Translations under genes and position numbers: made by a program
DNA from: Bacteroides sp.
GTDB taxonomy: Bacteria; Bacteroidota; Bacteroidia; Bacteroidales; Bacteroidaceae
NCBI GenBank assembly: GCA_021201335.1
Contig: JAJQFD010000017.1
Location: 1-64,000 of the forward strand
Reading direction: 5' to 3'
Length of the DNA: 64,000 nucleotides
Shown: positions 46,456 to 53,273 of the stretch, piece by piece
How the letters are laid out: each line of letters opens with the position of its first letter
Numbering within the stretch: position 1 is the stretch's first letter
The notes under the pieces: model-generated
Seen by the model: only the letters and a program-made list of their open reading frames with translations
What the model was told of the DNA's origin: nothing
The model's database searches: none

Positions 46456-47262
46456 CTACCTCTTTATTTTTGGTTTGGGAATTTTCTTTTTCTTGGGTGG
46501 ACTTACCGCCTGCTTCTTTTTTCTTTCATCGGGAATGGTGTTTTGTTGAATATGTGGGACTTGTGTAGTAGCTTGTGCAATAGCCTGTTCCTGCATTTTA
46601 ACTTGGTCAGAAATACTGCCGTTCTTCATGGTATTATTGTATTCAAAAGATTCAGCTAATTCACGCTTGTACCCGAATAACTTGTCAAATCCCTGCTCTG
46701 CCTGTTGGAACAGGTTCTTCCTGTCGAAACCACCCTTAACCGTTCCTTTCTTGGTGTTCTTGTGATTGGTAAGTGGCGATAGCTTTTTCTTATTGGTTTG
46801 GTCTTTCCGGCTGACAATCAAATGGTAGTGCATATTCAGCTCATTGTCTGACCTGTCCCGGCTGAAATGTATCTTACCGTAGAACTTTATATCTTCTGCC
46901 GATAGACCTTTGTTGAAGTTCCTGGCATATTCAGGAATAACTACTTCTCGGATATACCGTTTCATGGATTCGGCTTGCTCCTGTTCGGTGTTACCCATTG
47001 CCCGAAGTTCCTGTTCTGATGGGCTGACATGGATAGCGTAAAACTTGGCATCCGTTTTCATAAGTTGCCCTATATTACCGTCTATATCTTTTACAACCTG
47101 TGATTTATAGATATTATCATCTGTCAGATTGAAAAATCCTTCGGTATAGATTCCTTGTTCCATGCGTTCCATGTCCTCGTGTTCAAGGTAATTACATAAT
47201 CTCCGGCTACTGCCTGCATTGTTGTATGTGCCTTTGGATGATGGCGGGAAATCTATATTCAT
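46456..47262 (-). CDS. Mobilization relaxase-type protein (BtgB/DUF5712-like)
   Basis: 268 residues. The N-terminal two thirds look like a relaxase domain: a Tyr-containing start (SKGTYNNAGSSRRLCNYLE; Tyr39 in GIYTEGFF), His132 in KIHFSRDR and the HxH pair His145-Tyr-His147 (NMHYHLIVSRKD), as expected for metal-binding HUH-type nucleases. The C-terminus is a Lys/Pro-rich tail (PPKKKKIPKPKIKR), probably for DNA contact. It resembles the BtgB-type mobilization proteins of Bacteroides elements (DUF5712). It follows the DNA-binding partner gene (47269-47876) by six bases, and an oriT-like region lies upstream. Confidence 0.8.
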   Translation of the reverse strand: MNIDFPPSSKGTYNNAGSSRRLCNYLEHEDMERMEQGIYTEGFFNLTDDNIYKSQVVKDIDGNIGQLMKTDAKFYAIHVSPSEQELRAMGNTEQEQAESMKRYIREVVIPEYARNFNKGLSAEDIKFYGKIHFSRDRSDNELNMHYHLIVSRKDQTNKKKLSPLTNHKNTKKGTVKGGFDRKNLFQQAEQGFDKLFGYKRELAESFEYNNTMKNGSISDQVKMQEQAIAQATTQVPHIQQNTIPDERKKKQAVSPPKKKKIPKPKIKR

Positions 47263-47268
47263 GGGTTA

Positions 47269-47876
47269 TTATTCGTTTATCAAGTCGTTTATTTCGGTTT
47301 TTAGATTTTCTTTCCGTTTGCCGTCCATTACTCCGCAGGTTGCCAACTCTGAATAAAGGGAAATCAGTTTCAGGAGTTTATTATTATTTCGCTCCTGCTT
47401 CTTTGATAATGAGTTTATAGCCCCAGCAAGGTCATTTATCTGTTTAGCTTGGTTATTAATCACTCCGGCATGTTGGTTGAATGTTTCGCTTATTTTTTTT
47501 TCAGAACATTATCCTGTAATTCCCGTGAAGTATTTATTTCTGAAACTATTAACTCTTTTTGCTCTTTCACGGAAACATCAAATTTAACCGCTATCGAATG
47601 GCTTGTTCGTATCATCGGGTTAAGCTGGTCTTCTTCATACTTGCGAATGAAGCGGATAATATCATCCTGCCGTTTGTTAATCTTGGACAATTCCGACTTT
47701 ACCGATTCGGGAGCATCGGCGGGATTGATATGTGCTTTATCCAGATACAGGAAAGCAAGTTTTACTATTTCCCTTTTTTTTAGCGAATAGCGTTTACATA
47801 GCTTATCAATCATTTTGTCTGTTTCCTTGTCTATTGCAACAGTCGTAAATAATATATTTCTATTCTGTTTGGTCAT
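47269..47876 (-). pseudogene. BtgA-like mobilization DNA-binding protein, frameshift in an A9 run
   Basis: The first frame (47876-47490, 128 residues, MTKQNRNILFTTVAIDKETDKMIDKLC) has a ribbon-helix-helix type N-terminus and a coiled-coil, and stops right after an AAA AAA AAA run (T9 at 47493-47501). With one more A the frame continues as KKKISETFNQHAGVINNQAKQIND to NDLINE at 47269, giving 202 residues with an unbroken coiled-coil, the size I expect for BtgA-type proteins. The A9 tract is prone to slippage, so full-length product may still be made by transcriptional slippage or -1 frameshifting; a sequencing error is equally possible. It probably binds oriT and recruits the relaxase. Confidence 0.75.
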
Positions 47877-47888
47877 AGTTATAACTAT
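47875..47888. promoter_or_regulatory. Perfect palindrome at the btgA-like start codon
   Basis: ATAGTTATAACTAT overlaps the ATG of the ribbon-helix-helix protein. Half-sites AGTTATA (47942) and TATAACT (47957) recur upstream. It is a candidate autoregulatory or relaxosome binding site. Confidence 0.55.
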
Positions 47889-47941
47889 TTTATAGCTATT
47901 TATACATCTAACTTGCTCAAATAGAATTGTATATCAATTCG

Positions 47942-48046
47942 AGTTATAGCAAGTGTTATAACTGTGCTTTATCCTAAAGCACTAAAGCCGAAGGCTTTGC
48001 CCCGCAGGGCAAGAGGAAAGAACAGGACTTGTCCAGTTCCCTCTTG
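47942..48046. other. Candidate oriT hairpin cluster
   Basis: Four stems follow each other: AGTTATA/TATAACT (47942-47963), GTGCTTTA/TAAAGCAC (47964-47982), AAAGCC/GGCTTT (47984-47998) and GCCC/GGGC (47999-48010). A long one follows at 48010-48046 (CAAGAGG..CCTCTTG, GAAC..GTTC, GGAC..GTCC). This dense structure directly upstream of the mobilization genes is what an origin of transfer looks like. The nick site cannot be assigned. Confidence 0.55.
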
Positions 48047-48113
48047 CTTAATTTCGCAAAACAAACAGAGCCGTGAGGCGAAGTTGTTTTTGTGAAATGC
48101 GGAGCGTTAGAGA

Positions 48114-48140
48114 AGAGGCGATGAACCGGGAACCGCCTCT
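48114..48140. repeat. Hairpin AGAGGCG/CGCCTCT
   Basis: Seven-base inverted repeat with a 13-base loop, between the oriT-like cluster and the HTH gene. It has no T-run on either strand that would make it a clear terminator. A second hairpin, ATTCTGCT/AGCAGAAT (48153-48178), abuts the HTH stop codon. Confidence 0.5.
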
Positions 48141-48177
48141 TTCATTTGCGTTATTCTGCTTAAACTAAAGAGCAGAA

Positions 48178-48525
48178 TCACTCATCATCTTTCTTGTCTT
48201 TATCGTCTTTCGGGTGCTTCTTTTCAAACTCCTGAAAGGTCTGAAAATCCATATGGGAACGGACAAAACCCCGGACATCAGATGTGCGATAATAGGTCTT
48301 ATGAGCTATCATAAAATAGGGTAGCTTTCCGCTCGACCTGTACCGTTGCAGAGTGCGCTTAGATACTTTGAGGAGAAAGGCTAAGTCTTGATTATCAAGC
48401 AAGGTTTCATCCTCGCTAAATACTTCTTTGGTGTTAATCAGGGATTTCAAGTCTTGACCAATCTCGCTTAGCTTCTTGGATAGCTTATGCATCCATTTTT
48501 CAAAATCATCATTGTTGATATACAT
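48178..48525 (-). CDS. Helix-turn-helix protein (excisionase/AlpA-like)
   Basis: 115 residues. An acidic and basic N-terminal helix leads into LLDNQDLAFLLKVSKRTLQRYRSSGKLPYFMIAHKTYYRTSDVRGFV (residues about 41-87), the MerR/AlpA-like winged helix found in excisionases and in helper proteins of Bacteroides mobile elements. The C-terminus is a charged tail (KHPKDDKDKKDDE). It probably directs excision together with the integrase. It is a single gene, with a hairpin after its stop. Confidence 0.82.
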   Translation of the reverse strand: MYINNDDFEKWMHKLSKKLSEIGQDLKSLINTKEVFSEDETLLDNQDLAFLLKVSKRTLQRYRSSGKLPYFMIAHKTYYRTSDVRGFVRSHMDFQTFQEFEKKHPKDDKDKKDDE

Positions 48526-48601
48526 TTTGTTTCATTTTTGAGATTAAACATTATCATTCTCAATGCATTGATGAAGCAAAGGACGGCAGAACGCAGCAAT
48601 T

Positions 48602-48634
48602 AAAATAGGGGAATCCCTATGGACTCCCCTAAAA
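48602..48634 (-). terminator. Terminator of the gene at 48657-49309
   Basis: AGGGGA / TCCCCT stem with further pairing inside, followed on the minus strand by ATTTTA. It lies about 25 bases after the stop codon. Confidence 0.6.
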
Positions 48635-48656
48635 CCAATTTGCAAATAGCTATAAA

Positions 48657-49309
48657 TTAGCGATTTATAAAAGCATCTTTTTTCATCTTCTTTTTTCGAC
48701 TTTCCCGGACAATAAGGTTTCGTAGATAATCCAATGCTTTGGTAAGGTTGAACGGCTTTCGCTTAAATACTCGTTCTTTTGATTTGTGGGCGTTCCCGAA
48801 AGCAAAATTAAAGGCTTGTTCCAGAGCTTGGGCAATATGGATATATGGGGCGGGATTTCCTTCTTCATTAAGGAACTGCCCGGAAAACTCAAAGGAAACC
48901 GCTAACTCGCCCATGCTGTCAATCCCCAATCCTTCTTTGGAATTGGGGATAAAATGCACTTTTGGTTTGTCGGATTGGATATTACAGGATAATCGGTTTG
49001 CTTGCAGGAATGTAAGTTTCAGCAGGTCGATTTCAGATTCAAGGAATAGGATTGCTTTTCTAAGATAGGCGAATTTCAGGGCATTTCCCCCCCCTGCTCG
49101 TACCGATTAAGTGTTTCAAGGAATACTAACTCAGCACGAGTAACACTCAGTATCCGAAAGATTTCAGAATAGTTTTGTTCGGATTGGCTGACAGTTCTTA
49201 TTTGTTCCATAAAGCACCCATAGGCATCCCGCATTTCTTCGTTTGTGGCTTGTGAAGGTTCAGATAATAAACTGAACAGCACCGTTTTTGTCAATTCATT
49301 CATAAGCAT
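48657..49309 (-). pseudogene. Unknown mobile-element protein, frameshift in a G8 run
   Basis: Two frames join at the C8/G8 run (49087-49094). The first (from 49309, MLMNELTKTVLFSLLSEPSQ) ends in NRYEQGGEMP. With one more G it would continue as GGGNALKFAYLRKAILFLESEIDLLKL into the second frame (MHFIPNSKEGLGIDSMGELAV) up to KKDAFINR at 48657, giving 217 residues. I do not recognise the family. The first half is helical; the second has a beta-like GELAVSFEFSGQFL segment and ends in a Lys/Arg-rich helix. It lies between the HTH and AraC genes. A regulatory or DNA-binding role is possible only by position. Confidence 0.65.
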
Positions 49310-49410
49310 AAAATTTTAAAGTGAATATTAATAATCAGACCTAAGTCCTGTTTTACGCCGAATGATTTTTATTTATGTGTTTTTATAGTTCTTATTGCTT
49401 TTTCTATTTG

Positions 49411-50208
49411 TTATAATTCTGATGGGTTTTTGTTAGCCAAACTCTTGGCTTCTTTTACAAAATGAGAAAAATCAGTATAGCCTAATTCGTCATATAAGTC
49501 ATAACTACCTTTGGTACGATAGTTCCTCAATGCTGCTTTGAAACGTAGGGCTTTAAAACATTGTTTGGGTGACATGCCTAATACTTCTTTGAAATATCTG
49601 TTGAGAGTAGAATTTGAAACACCAACCTGTTTACATACAGCGTTTAATTTATAATCATGACTATTATCAATGTAGTAGATTGCTTTTATTACAGTTTTAA
49701 GTTTAAAGTCAAAACTAAAGATTTTCAGATTATTCAGAAGCCAACTTTCAACAAACTGAACCCGTTCTTCAAAAGAACTTTTTAATTTTAAATCGTTTAA
49801 AACTTCTTGCTTGATATATTTTTGTAGAGGCAGGTGATTATCTGCCAAAGTCAGAATATCTTTGGATAACAAGGAATATAATACTCCCGGTTTGAATTTT
49901 ATAGAAAACTCATGAGTTCCGGGAGCATGTATTACAGTAATCGCTTCTGTTAAGCTACCAGATATTTTATCTCCTGTTGTATCGGACATACCATATTCCT
50001 GATGAACTTTAAATGTCTTGCTCTTCTCCGACAGGTGAATTGAAGTCGAAATATTGGCATTAGGCAGAGCTATAAATGAGAATGGATTTATAGAGTTGTC
50101 CGAAGTATGTATCTCAAAATAATACTCAACAATATCCTTCAATTCAAAGCAAGGATATTTAATCTCTATTTTTTCTTCGTCTTCAAATATAACTCTGCCT
50201 TTTACCAT
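49411..50208 (-). CDS. AraC-family transcriptional regulator
   Basis: 265 residues. The N-terminal two thirds are a ligand/dimer domain with cupin-like strands (ELKDIVEYYFEIHTSD, EAITVIHAPGTHEFSIKFKPGVL). The C-terminal 100 residues are the double helix-turn-helix: KLNAVCKQVGVSNSTLNRYFKEVLGMSPKQCFKALRFKAAL and DELGYTDFSHFVKEAKSL. It is the last gene of an operon with the GNAT and synthetase-like genes (two bases after the latter), so it probably responds to the same signal and controls that operon. Confidence 0.88.
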   Translation of the reverse strand: MVKGRVIFEDEEKIEIKYPCFELKDIVEYYFEIHTSDNSINPFSFIALPNANISTSIHLSEKSKTFKVHQEYGMSDTTGDKISGSLTEAITVIHAPGTHEFSIKFKPGVLYSLLSKDILTLADNHLPLQKYIKQEVLNDLKLKSSFEERVQFVESWLLNNLKIFSFDFKLKTVIKAIYYIDNSHDYKLNAVCKQVGVSNSTLNRYFKEVLGMSPKQCFKALRFKAALRNYRTKGSYDLYDELGYTDFSHFVKEAKSLANKNPSEL

Positions 50209-50210
50209 CG

Positions 50211-51143
50211 TTATTTAGTTAATTGATGCAATAGTTGTGGACCGATTGAGCTTGTCATCATTCGTTCTTTCCTACTATTCAAAAACTGTTGAGTCCAGTC
50301 AAGTAATCCACCATCACCGATTTCATATGTATCACCATTGAGTATTGTCTTTAGCTTTATTCTGAAACCATAGTAATAATTATTCTCATAGTCCGGTTCA
50401 ACAACCGACACACTAAAATCACCAACCCTTTCCTGAACGTAAGATATTGAATCTGTAATCAACGGATTTTGGTTGTCATATCCTTTACATGGGATTATCT
50501 CGGAATATACTTGTTCTAAACCATAAATCTTTTTACAGATTTCATATAGTGTTGTTAGATGCTTTAATAATTCCTCTTTTTCAAAATTAAAACTTCCGGT
50601 GTCTTTACCGCATGAAATCAAACCAAGAACTGAAAAGTGGGGCGTGAAATTAGGATTAGAAAATGCCTGTGTTCGTATAACCCTCGAAATGTTACTATAA
50701 TTGTAAGTATTACTATCTAATTTCCCTTTTTTCTTTAACGAAGCATAATGCAAAGCTATCGCATTGGTCGGGTCTGCCTGAACTTCTGTGTTTCTTAATG
50801 CCGTTAGAACCTTCTTTTGGTCTACCGTAGCTACAACGCTACTTGTCCCCAGTTGTGCAACCGGAGAGAGTTCTATGGGTTCAAATCCTTTGTCTGCCAA
50901 TATTTTGTAGCAATTGAATTCCTCTTCTTTGTACTTCAAAACATCTATTTGGGCGGGTTTAACTAGTTTATTCCCTTCGTATTTATTTAGTAAGGACGAA
51001 GTGGTTTCCTGTTGAACTCGCCTGTTAAAAACGTCCAGTAAGATGGTGTTTAATTCTGATCCGCTTAATTCATAGGATAGTACCTTGACTATATCCTGCA
51101 AATCTAATTTACTGATAATATGGTCGGCTATATCTTTTTTCAT
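50211..51143 (-). CDS. Class II aminoacyl-tRNA-synthetase-like protein (cargo)
   Basis: 310 residues. Residues about 65-310 look like a HisRS/HisZ-type class II catalytic fold: LGTSSVVATVDQKKVLTALRNTEVQADP (97-124) resembles the LRPExT region, NISRVIRTQAFSNPNFTPHF (151-170) the motif 2 loop, and GDGGLLDWTQQ...RKERMMTSSIG (277-301) motif 3. There is no anticodon-binding domain, so charging of a normal tRNA is unlikely. Paralogues of this kind activate amino acids for other uses or act as regulatory subunits. Its start overlaps the stop of the restored GNAT gene (ATGA), so the two are translationally coupled. Family assignment is by motif reading only. Confidence 0.6.
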   Translation of the reverse strand: MKKDIADHIISKLDLQDIVKVLSYELSGSELNTILLDVFNRRVQQETTSSLLNKYEGNKLVKPAQIDVLKYKEEEFNCYKILADKGFEPIELSPVAQLGTSSVVATVDQKKVLTALRNTEVQADPTNAIALHYASLKKKGKLDSNTYNYSNISRVIRTQAFSNPNFTPHFSVLGLISCGKDTGSFNFEKEELLKHLTTLYEICKKIYGLEQVYSEIIPCKGYDNQNPLITDSISYVQERVGDFSVSVVEPDYENNYYYGFRIKLKTILNGDTYEIGDGGLLDWTQQFLNSRKERMMTSSIGPQLLHQLTK

Positions 51144-51636
51144 GTCTTTCTAATACTATACAAATGTTCATCAATTATTTTCCCCTCTTTTATAACCGAG
51201 GACTTAATGATAGCTTCTTTTTCAAAGCCCGTTTTTCCAGAACTTTCATCGAACTTATATTATACTCGAATATATATGCGTAGACCCTTAGCAAATTAAG
51301 TTCTTCAAAAGCAAATTCGACTAATAACTTTACCGCTTCAGTAGCATAACCTTTACCCCAATAAGGTTCTCCAATCCAATATCCGATTTCCGCATTGATA
51401 CGGTATATATCATGTTGTGGAATCAAACTACAACACCCCACGAATGTGTCACTCTCATATATCCCAAAAACATGTCCTAACGAACCGTTTGCAGTTAATT
51501 CGAGAAACGAAACAGCATTTTCAATCGTATAAGGATATGGAAAAGTATCCCGCAAGTTTATTGCAATAGCATGATTATTTGCTAATCGTTGCATTTCTTC
51601 GGGAGTAGTATGATTTATATTTCGTAATCCAATCAT
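51140..51636 (-). pseudogene. GNAT N-acetyltransferase (RimJ/RimL-like), frameshift near the C-terminus
   Basis: The frame from 51636 gives MIGLRNINHTTPEEMQRLANNH and the acetyl-CoA-binding motif IGEPYWGKGYATEAVKLLVEFAF, typical of RimJ/RimL-type GNATs. It then derails at an A5 run (T5 at 51232-51236) into KRALKKKLSLSPRL and stops early. One more A restores EKTGFEKEAIIKSSVIKEGKIIDEHLYSIRKT, the standard C-terminus, ending in a TGA that overlaps the next gene's ATG. The restored length is 165 residues. It leads a three-gene operon, with its own -7 box at 51659-51666. Likely substrates are a small amine or an aminoacyl group. Confidence 0.82.
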
Positions 51637-51658
51637 TTTAATATACTTATTGTTTTTG

Positions 51659-51666
51659 CAAAGGTA
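51659..51666 (-). promoter_or_regulatory. -7 box of the GNAT operon
   Basis: CAAAGGTA on the plus strand reads TACCTTTG on the minus strand, 22 bases before the GNAT start. It indicates that the cargo operon is expressed on its own. Confidence 0.6.
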
Positions 51667-51731
51667 AACCTATATATCAAATGAATGAGTGTAAAAATGA
51701 ATCAATTATGTCAATAGAATTCTTATTTTTC

Positions 51732-52970
51732 TTACACTCTTTCAATTATCTGTTTTTCCAAACTTTCCAATTTACGAGAAAGAATTTCCATATCCTGACT
51801 GATTTTCTCTTTCGTTATCTTGGCATAAATTTGAGTGGTCTTAATGTTGGTATGCCCCATCATTCGGCTGACTGTTTCAATCGGAACTCCTTGTGATATA
51901 GTTAATAAAGTGCCGAAAGTATGACGGGAAACATGATAGGTCAGCCGTGTTTGAATCCCGCATTGTTTGCCTATCTTTTTCAATATGTTATTACAGCTAC
52001 CGTTGCTCGGAACTGGAAAAATTCGATTATCCCTTGTGTAACCTTTGTATTTCTCTATTATCCGCTTAGGAACTTCCAATAGCCGAATACTCGAATCGGT
52101 ATTTGTTTTCTGCCTGCGGGTAATTATCCATAAATGACCGTCAAATGAAGTTTTAAGATTGTCTTTCGTGAGGTTCTTTACATCTGAGTAGCTTAATCCG
52201 CAAAAACAGGAAAAGACAAATAAATCCCTTACTAATTCATATTGGGCATTCTTCATCCTGGCATTAACAAGCGAATTAAATTCCTCTTTGCTTAGAAATC
52301 CCCTGTCTTTCTGTTCGGGGCTTATCAGGTATCCGGCAAAGGGATTAATGGCTAATTGTCCCGAATTTCGGGCTATGGAGACAATATGTTTTACACCAAT
52401 CATATAACACCATATCGTATTAGTGGAACAATTTCGTTTTGTTCGTAAATAATACTCAAAGCCATTGACAAAAGCAAGATTCAGTTCTTTCAGGAATATA
52501 TCATCCCGCTTAAATTCCTGTTTGATATAATCTTCTATATGTTTATACAGAGTACAATATTTAGAATAACTTGCTTGTGACCTGTTATATCCTACTTTTC
52601 GGGAAAACTCCTGATTGTGTTTGGCAAACAAGGTTAGGAATGTATCTTGCTTTACTCCTAACCCTAAATAGGCGTTCTTTACCTTATCGGCTGTAACAAA
52701 ACCGTCTGCTTGCATTACTTCCTGATAGTGGCGGTTAATATCTACACGGATTTTGTCTAACGCAAGGTTAGTCTTTACTGCTAATGTACTTTTTCCTGTC
52801 AGCCGTCCCGCTTTGGTATCCCAAAAGTTGGGCGGAACGTTCATTTTACAACTGAATTGACTGATTGTTCTGTCAATCGTAATGCGCCCCATTAAAGGAA
52901 CAGTTCCATCAGCTTTGGGGTTGTTCCGTTTCAGATAAAATAAAATTTTGAATGTACTTCGCTGTGCCAT
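51732..52970 (-). CDS. Tyrosine recombinase/integrase, IntDOT-like
   Basis: 412 residues: an arm-binding N-terminus (STFKILFYLKRNNPKADGTVPLMGRITID), a SAM-like core-binding domain (about 110-210), and the catalytic domain with HVSRHTFGTLL (His and second Arg), GHTNIKTTQIYAKI (last His and nucleophile Tyr382). At the first catalytic Arg position it reads CGLSYSDVKNL, so Ser replaces Arg. The CTnDOT integrase shows the same change. It mediates integration and excision of the island. Its promoter region holds an inverted repeat. Confidence 0.9.
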   Translation of the reverse strand: MAQRSTFKILFYLKRNNPKADGTVPLMGRITIDRTISQFSCKMNVPPNFWDTKAGRLTGKSTLAVKTNLALDKIRVDINRHYQEVMQADGFVTADKVKNAYLGLGVKQDTFLTLFAKHNQEFSRKVGYNRSQASYSKYCTLYKHIEDYIKQEFKRDDIFLKELNLAFVNGFEYYLRTKRNCSTNTIWCYMIGVKHIVSIARNSGQLAINPFAGYLISPEQKDRGFLSKEEFNSLVNARMKNAQYELVRDLFVFSCFCGLSYSDVKNLTKDNLKTSFDGHLWIITRRQKTNTDSSIRLLEVPKRIIEKYKGYTRDNRIFPVPSNGSCNNILKKIGKQCGIQTRLTYHVSRHTFGTLLTISQGVPIETVSRMMGHTNIKTTQIYAKITKEKISQDMEILSRKLESLEKQIIERV

Positions 52971-53014
52971 AACTCAAAGTTTTTACAGATTACAAAATTA
53001 GTTTACTTTGAGTT
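52971..53014 (-). promoter_or_regulatory. Integrase promoter and inverted-repeat operator
   Basis: AACTCAAAGT (52971-52980) and ACTTTGAGTT (53005-53014) form a perfect inverted repeat 24 bases apart. Between them CAAAATTA (52993-53000) reads TAATTTTG on the minus strand, a -7 box for the integrase gene. Binding at the repeat could block the promoter. Confidence 0.6.
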
Positions 53015-53273
53015 ACAAGAGGTTATGAACAATGACGCAAGAAGCAGACAATTAGCGACTTATAGCCGATTTGCGTTTTTGCCGTTGGTAATGATGTGGT
53101 AACTAAACTTTGTCTTACCTTTGTCTATCGGTGGCTTTTACCGCCTAAAAAACAAGCCAAACAAAGAACGTTTTCCGCACATTACCAGTCGGTTGTCTTC
53201 GTTTGGCTGAAACCTGCTTTTTTATCAGACTTTTATTTTATGAAATACATTCGTCAAGGTTTTGTTTAATCAA
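53015..53273. other. Right-end region of the island, no gene
   Basis: Non-coding sequence between the integrase promoter and the metallophosphoesterase stop. It contains a GGTGG/CCGCC hairpin (about 53130-53145) and the candidate right attachment repeat (53204-53228). It probably includes integrase arm sites. Confidence 0.4.
53204..53228. repeat. Candidate right attachment repeat
   Basis: GGCTGAAACCTGC, then a T-run and ATCAG, similar to 44619-44640 in the same orientation. It lies 46 bases before the chromosomal metallophosphoesterase stop. Confidence 0.3.

Larger units (their letters stand above)
44610..53230. mobile_element. Mobilizable island of about 8.6 kb with an IntDOT-like integrase
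   Basis: A block of nine genes, all on the minus strand, between the converging susD and metallophosphoesterase genes. It holds a tyrosine integrase at one end, an HTH protein, an oriT-like hairpin region, DNA-binding and relaxase-type mobilization proteins, and cargo: the tandem HEPN-like gene and the GNAT/synthetase-like/AraC operon. No conjugation (tra) genes are present, so transfer would need a helper element. The ends are not certain: an imperfect direct repeat at 44619-44640 and 53204-53228 is my best guess. Confidence 0.75.

Noticed and set aside
46220..46456. N-terminal extension of the HEPN-like gene by 79 codons
   Set aside because: It needs a GTG start and runs through a repeat-rich non-coding spacer; a -7 box and ATG at 46219 fit better.
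47269..47463. Separate 64-residue gene with a GTG start
   Set aside because: Its sequence continues the coiled-coil of the btgA-like protein; it is the second half of one frameshifted gene.
48657..48959. Separate 100-residue gene
   Set aside because: Adding one base to the G8 run fuses it to the preceding frame in one continuous protein.
51140..51236. GNAT gene deliberately truncated
   Set aside because: The restored frame gives a standard C-terminus and a stop that overlaps the next gene, so the short form is unlikely to be the evolved product.
44711..53001. TACAAANNTAG at 44711 and 52991 as island ends
   Set aside because: The right copy is the integrase promoter itself and the left copy abuts a stop codon. 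The motif is also the reverse of the common -7 box, so chance is likely.
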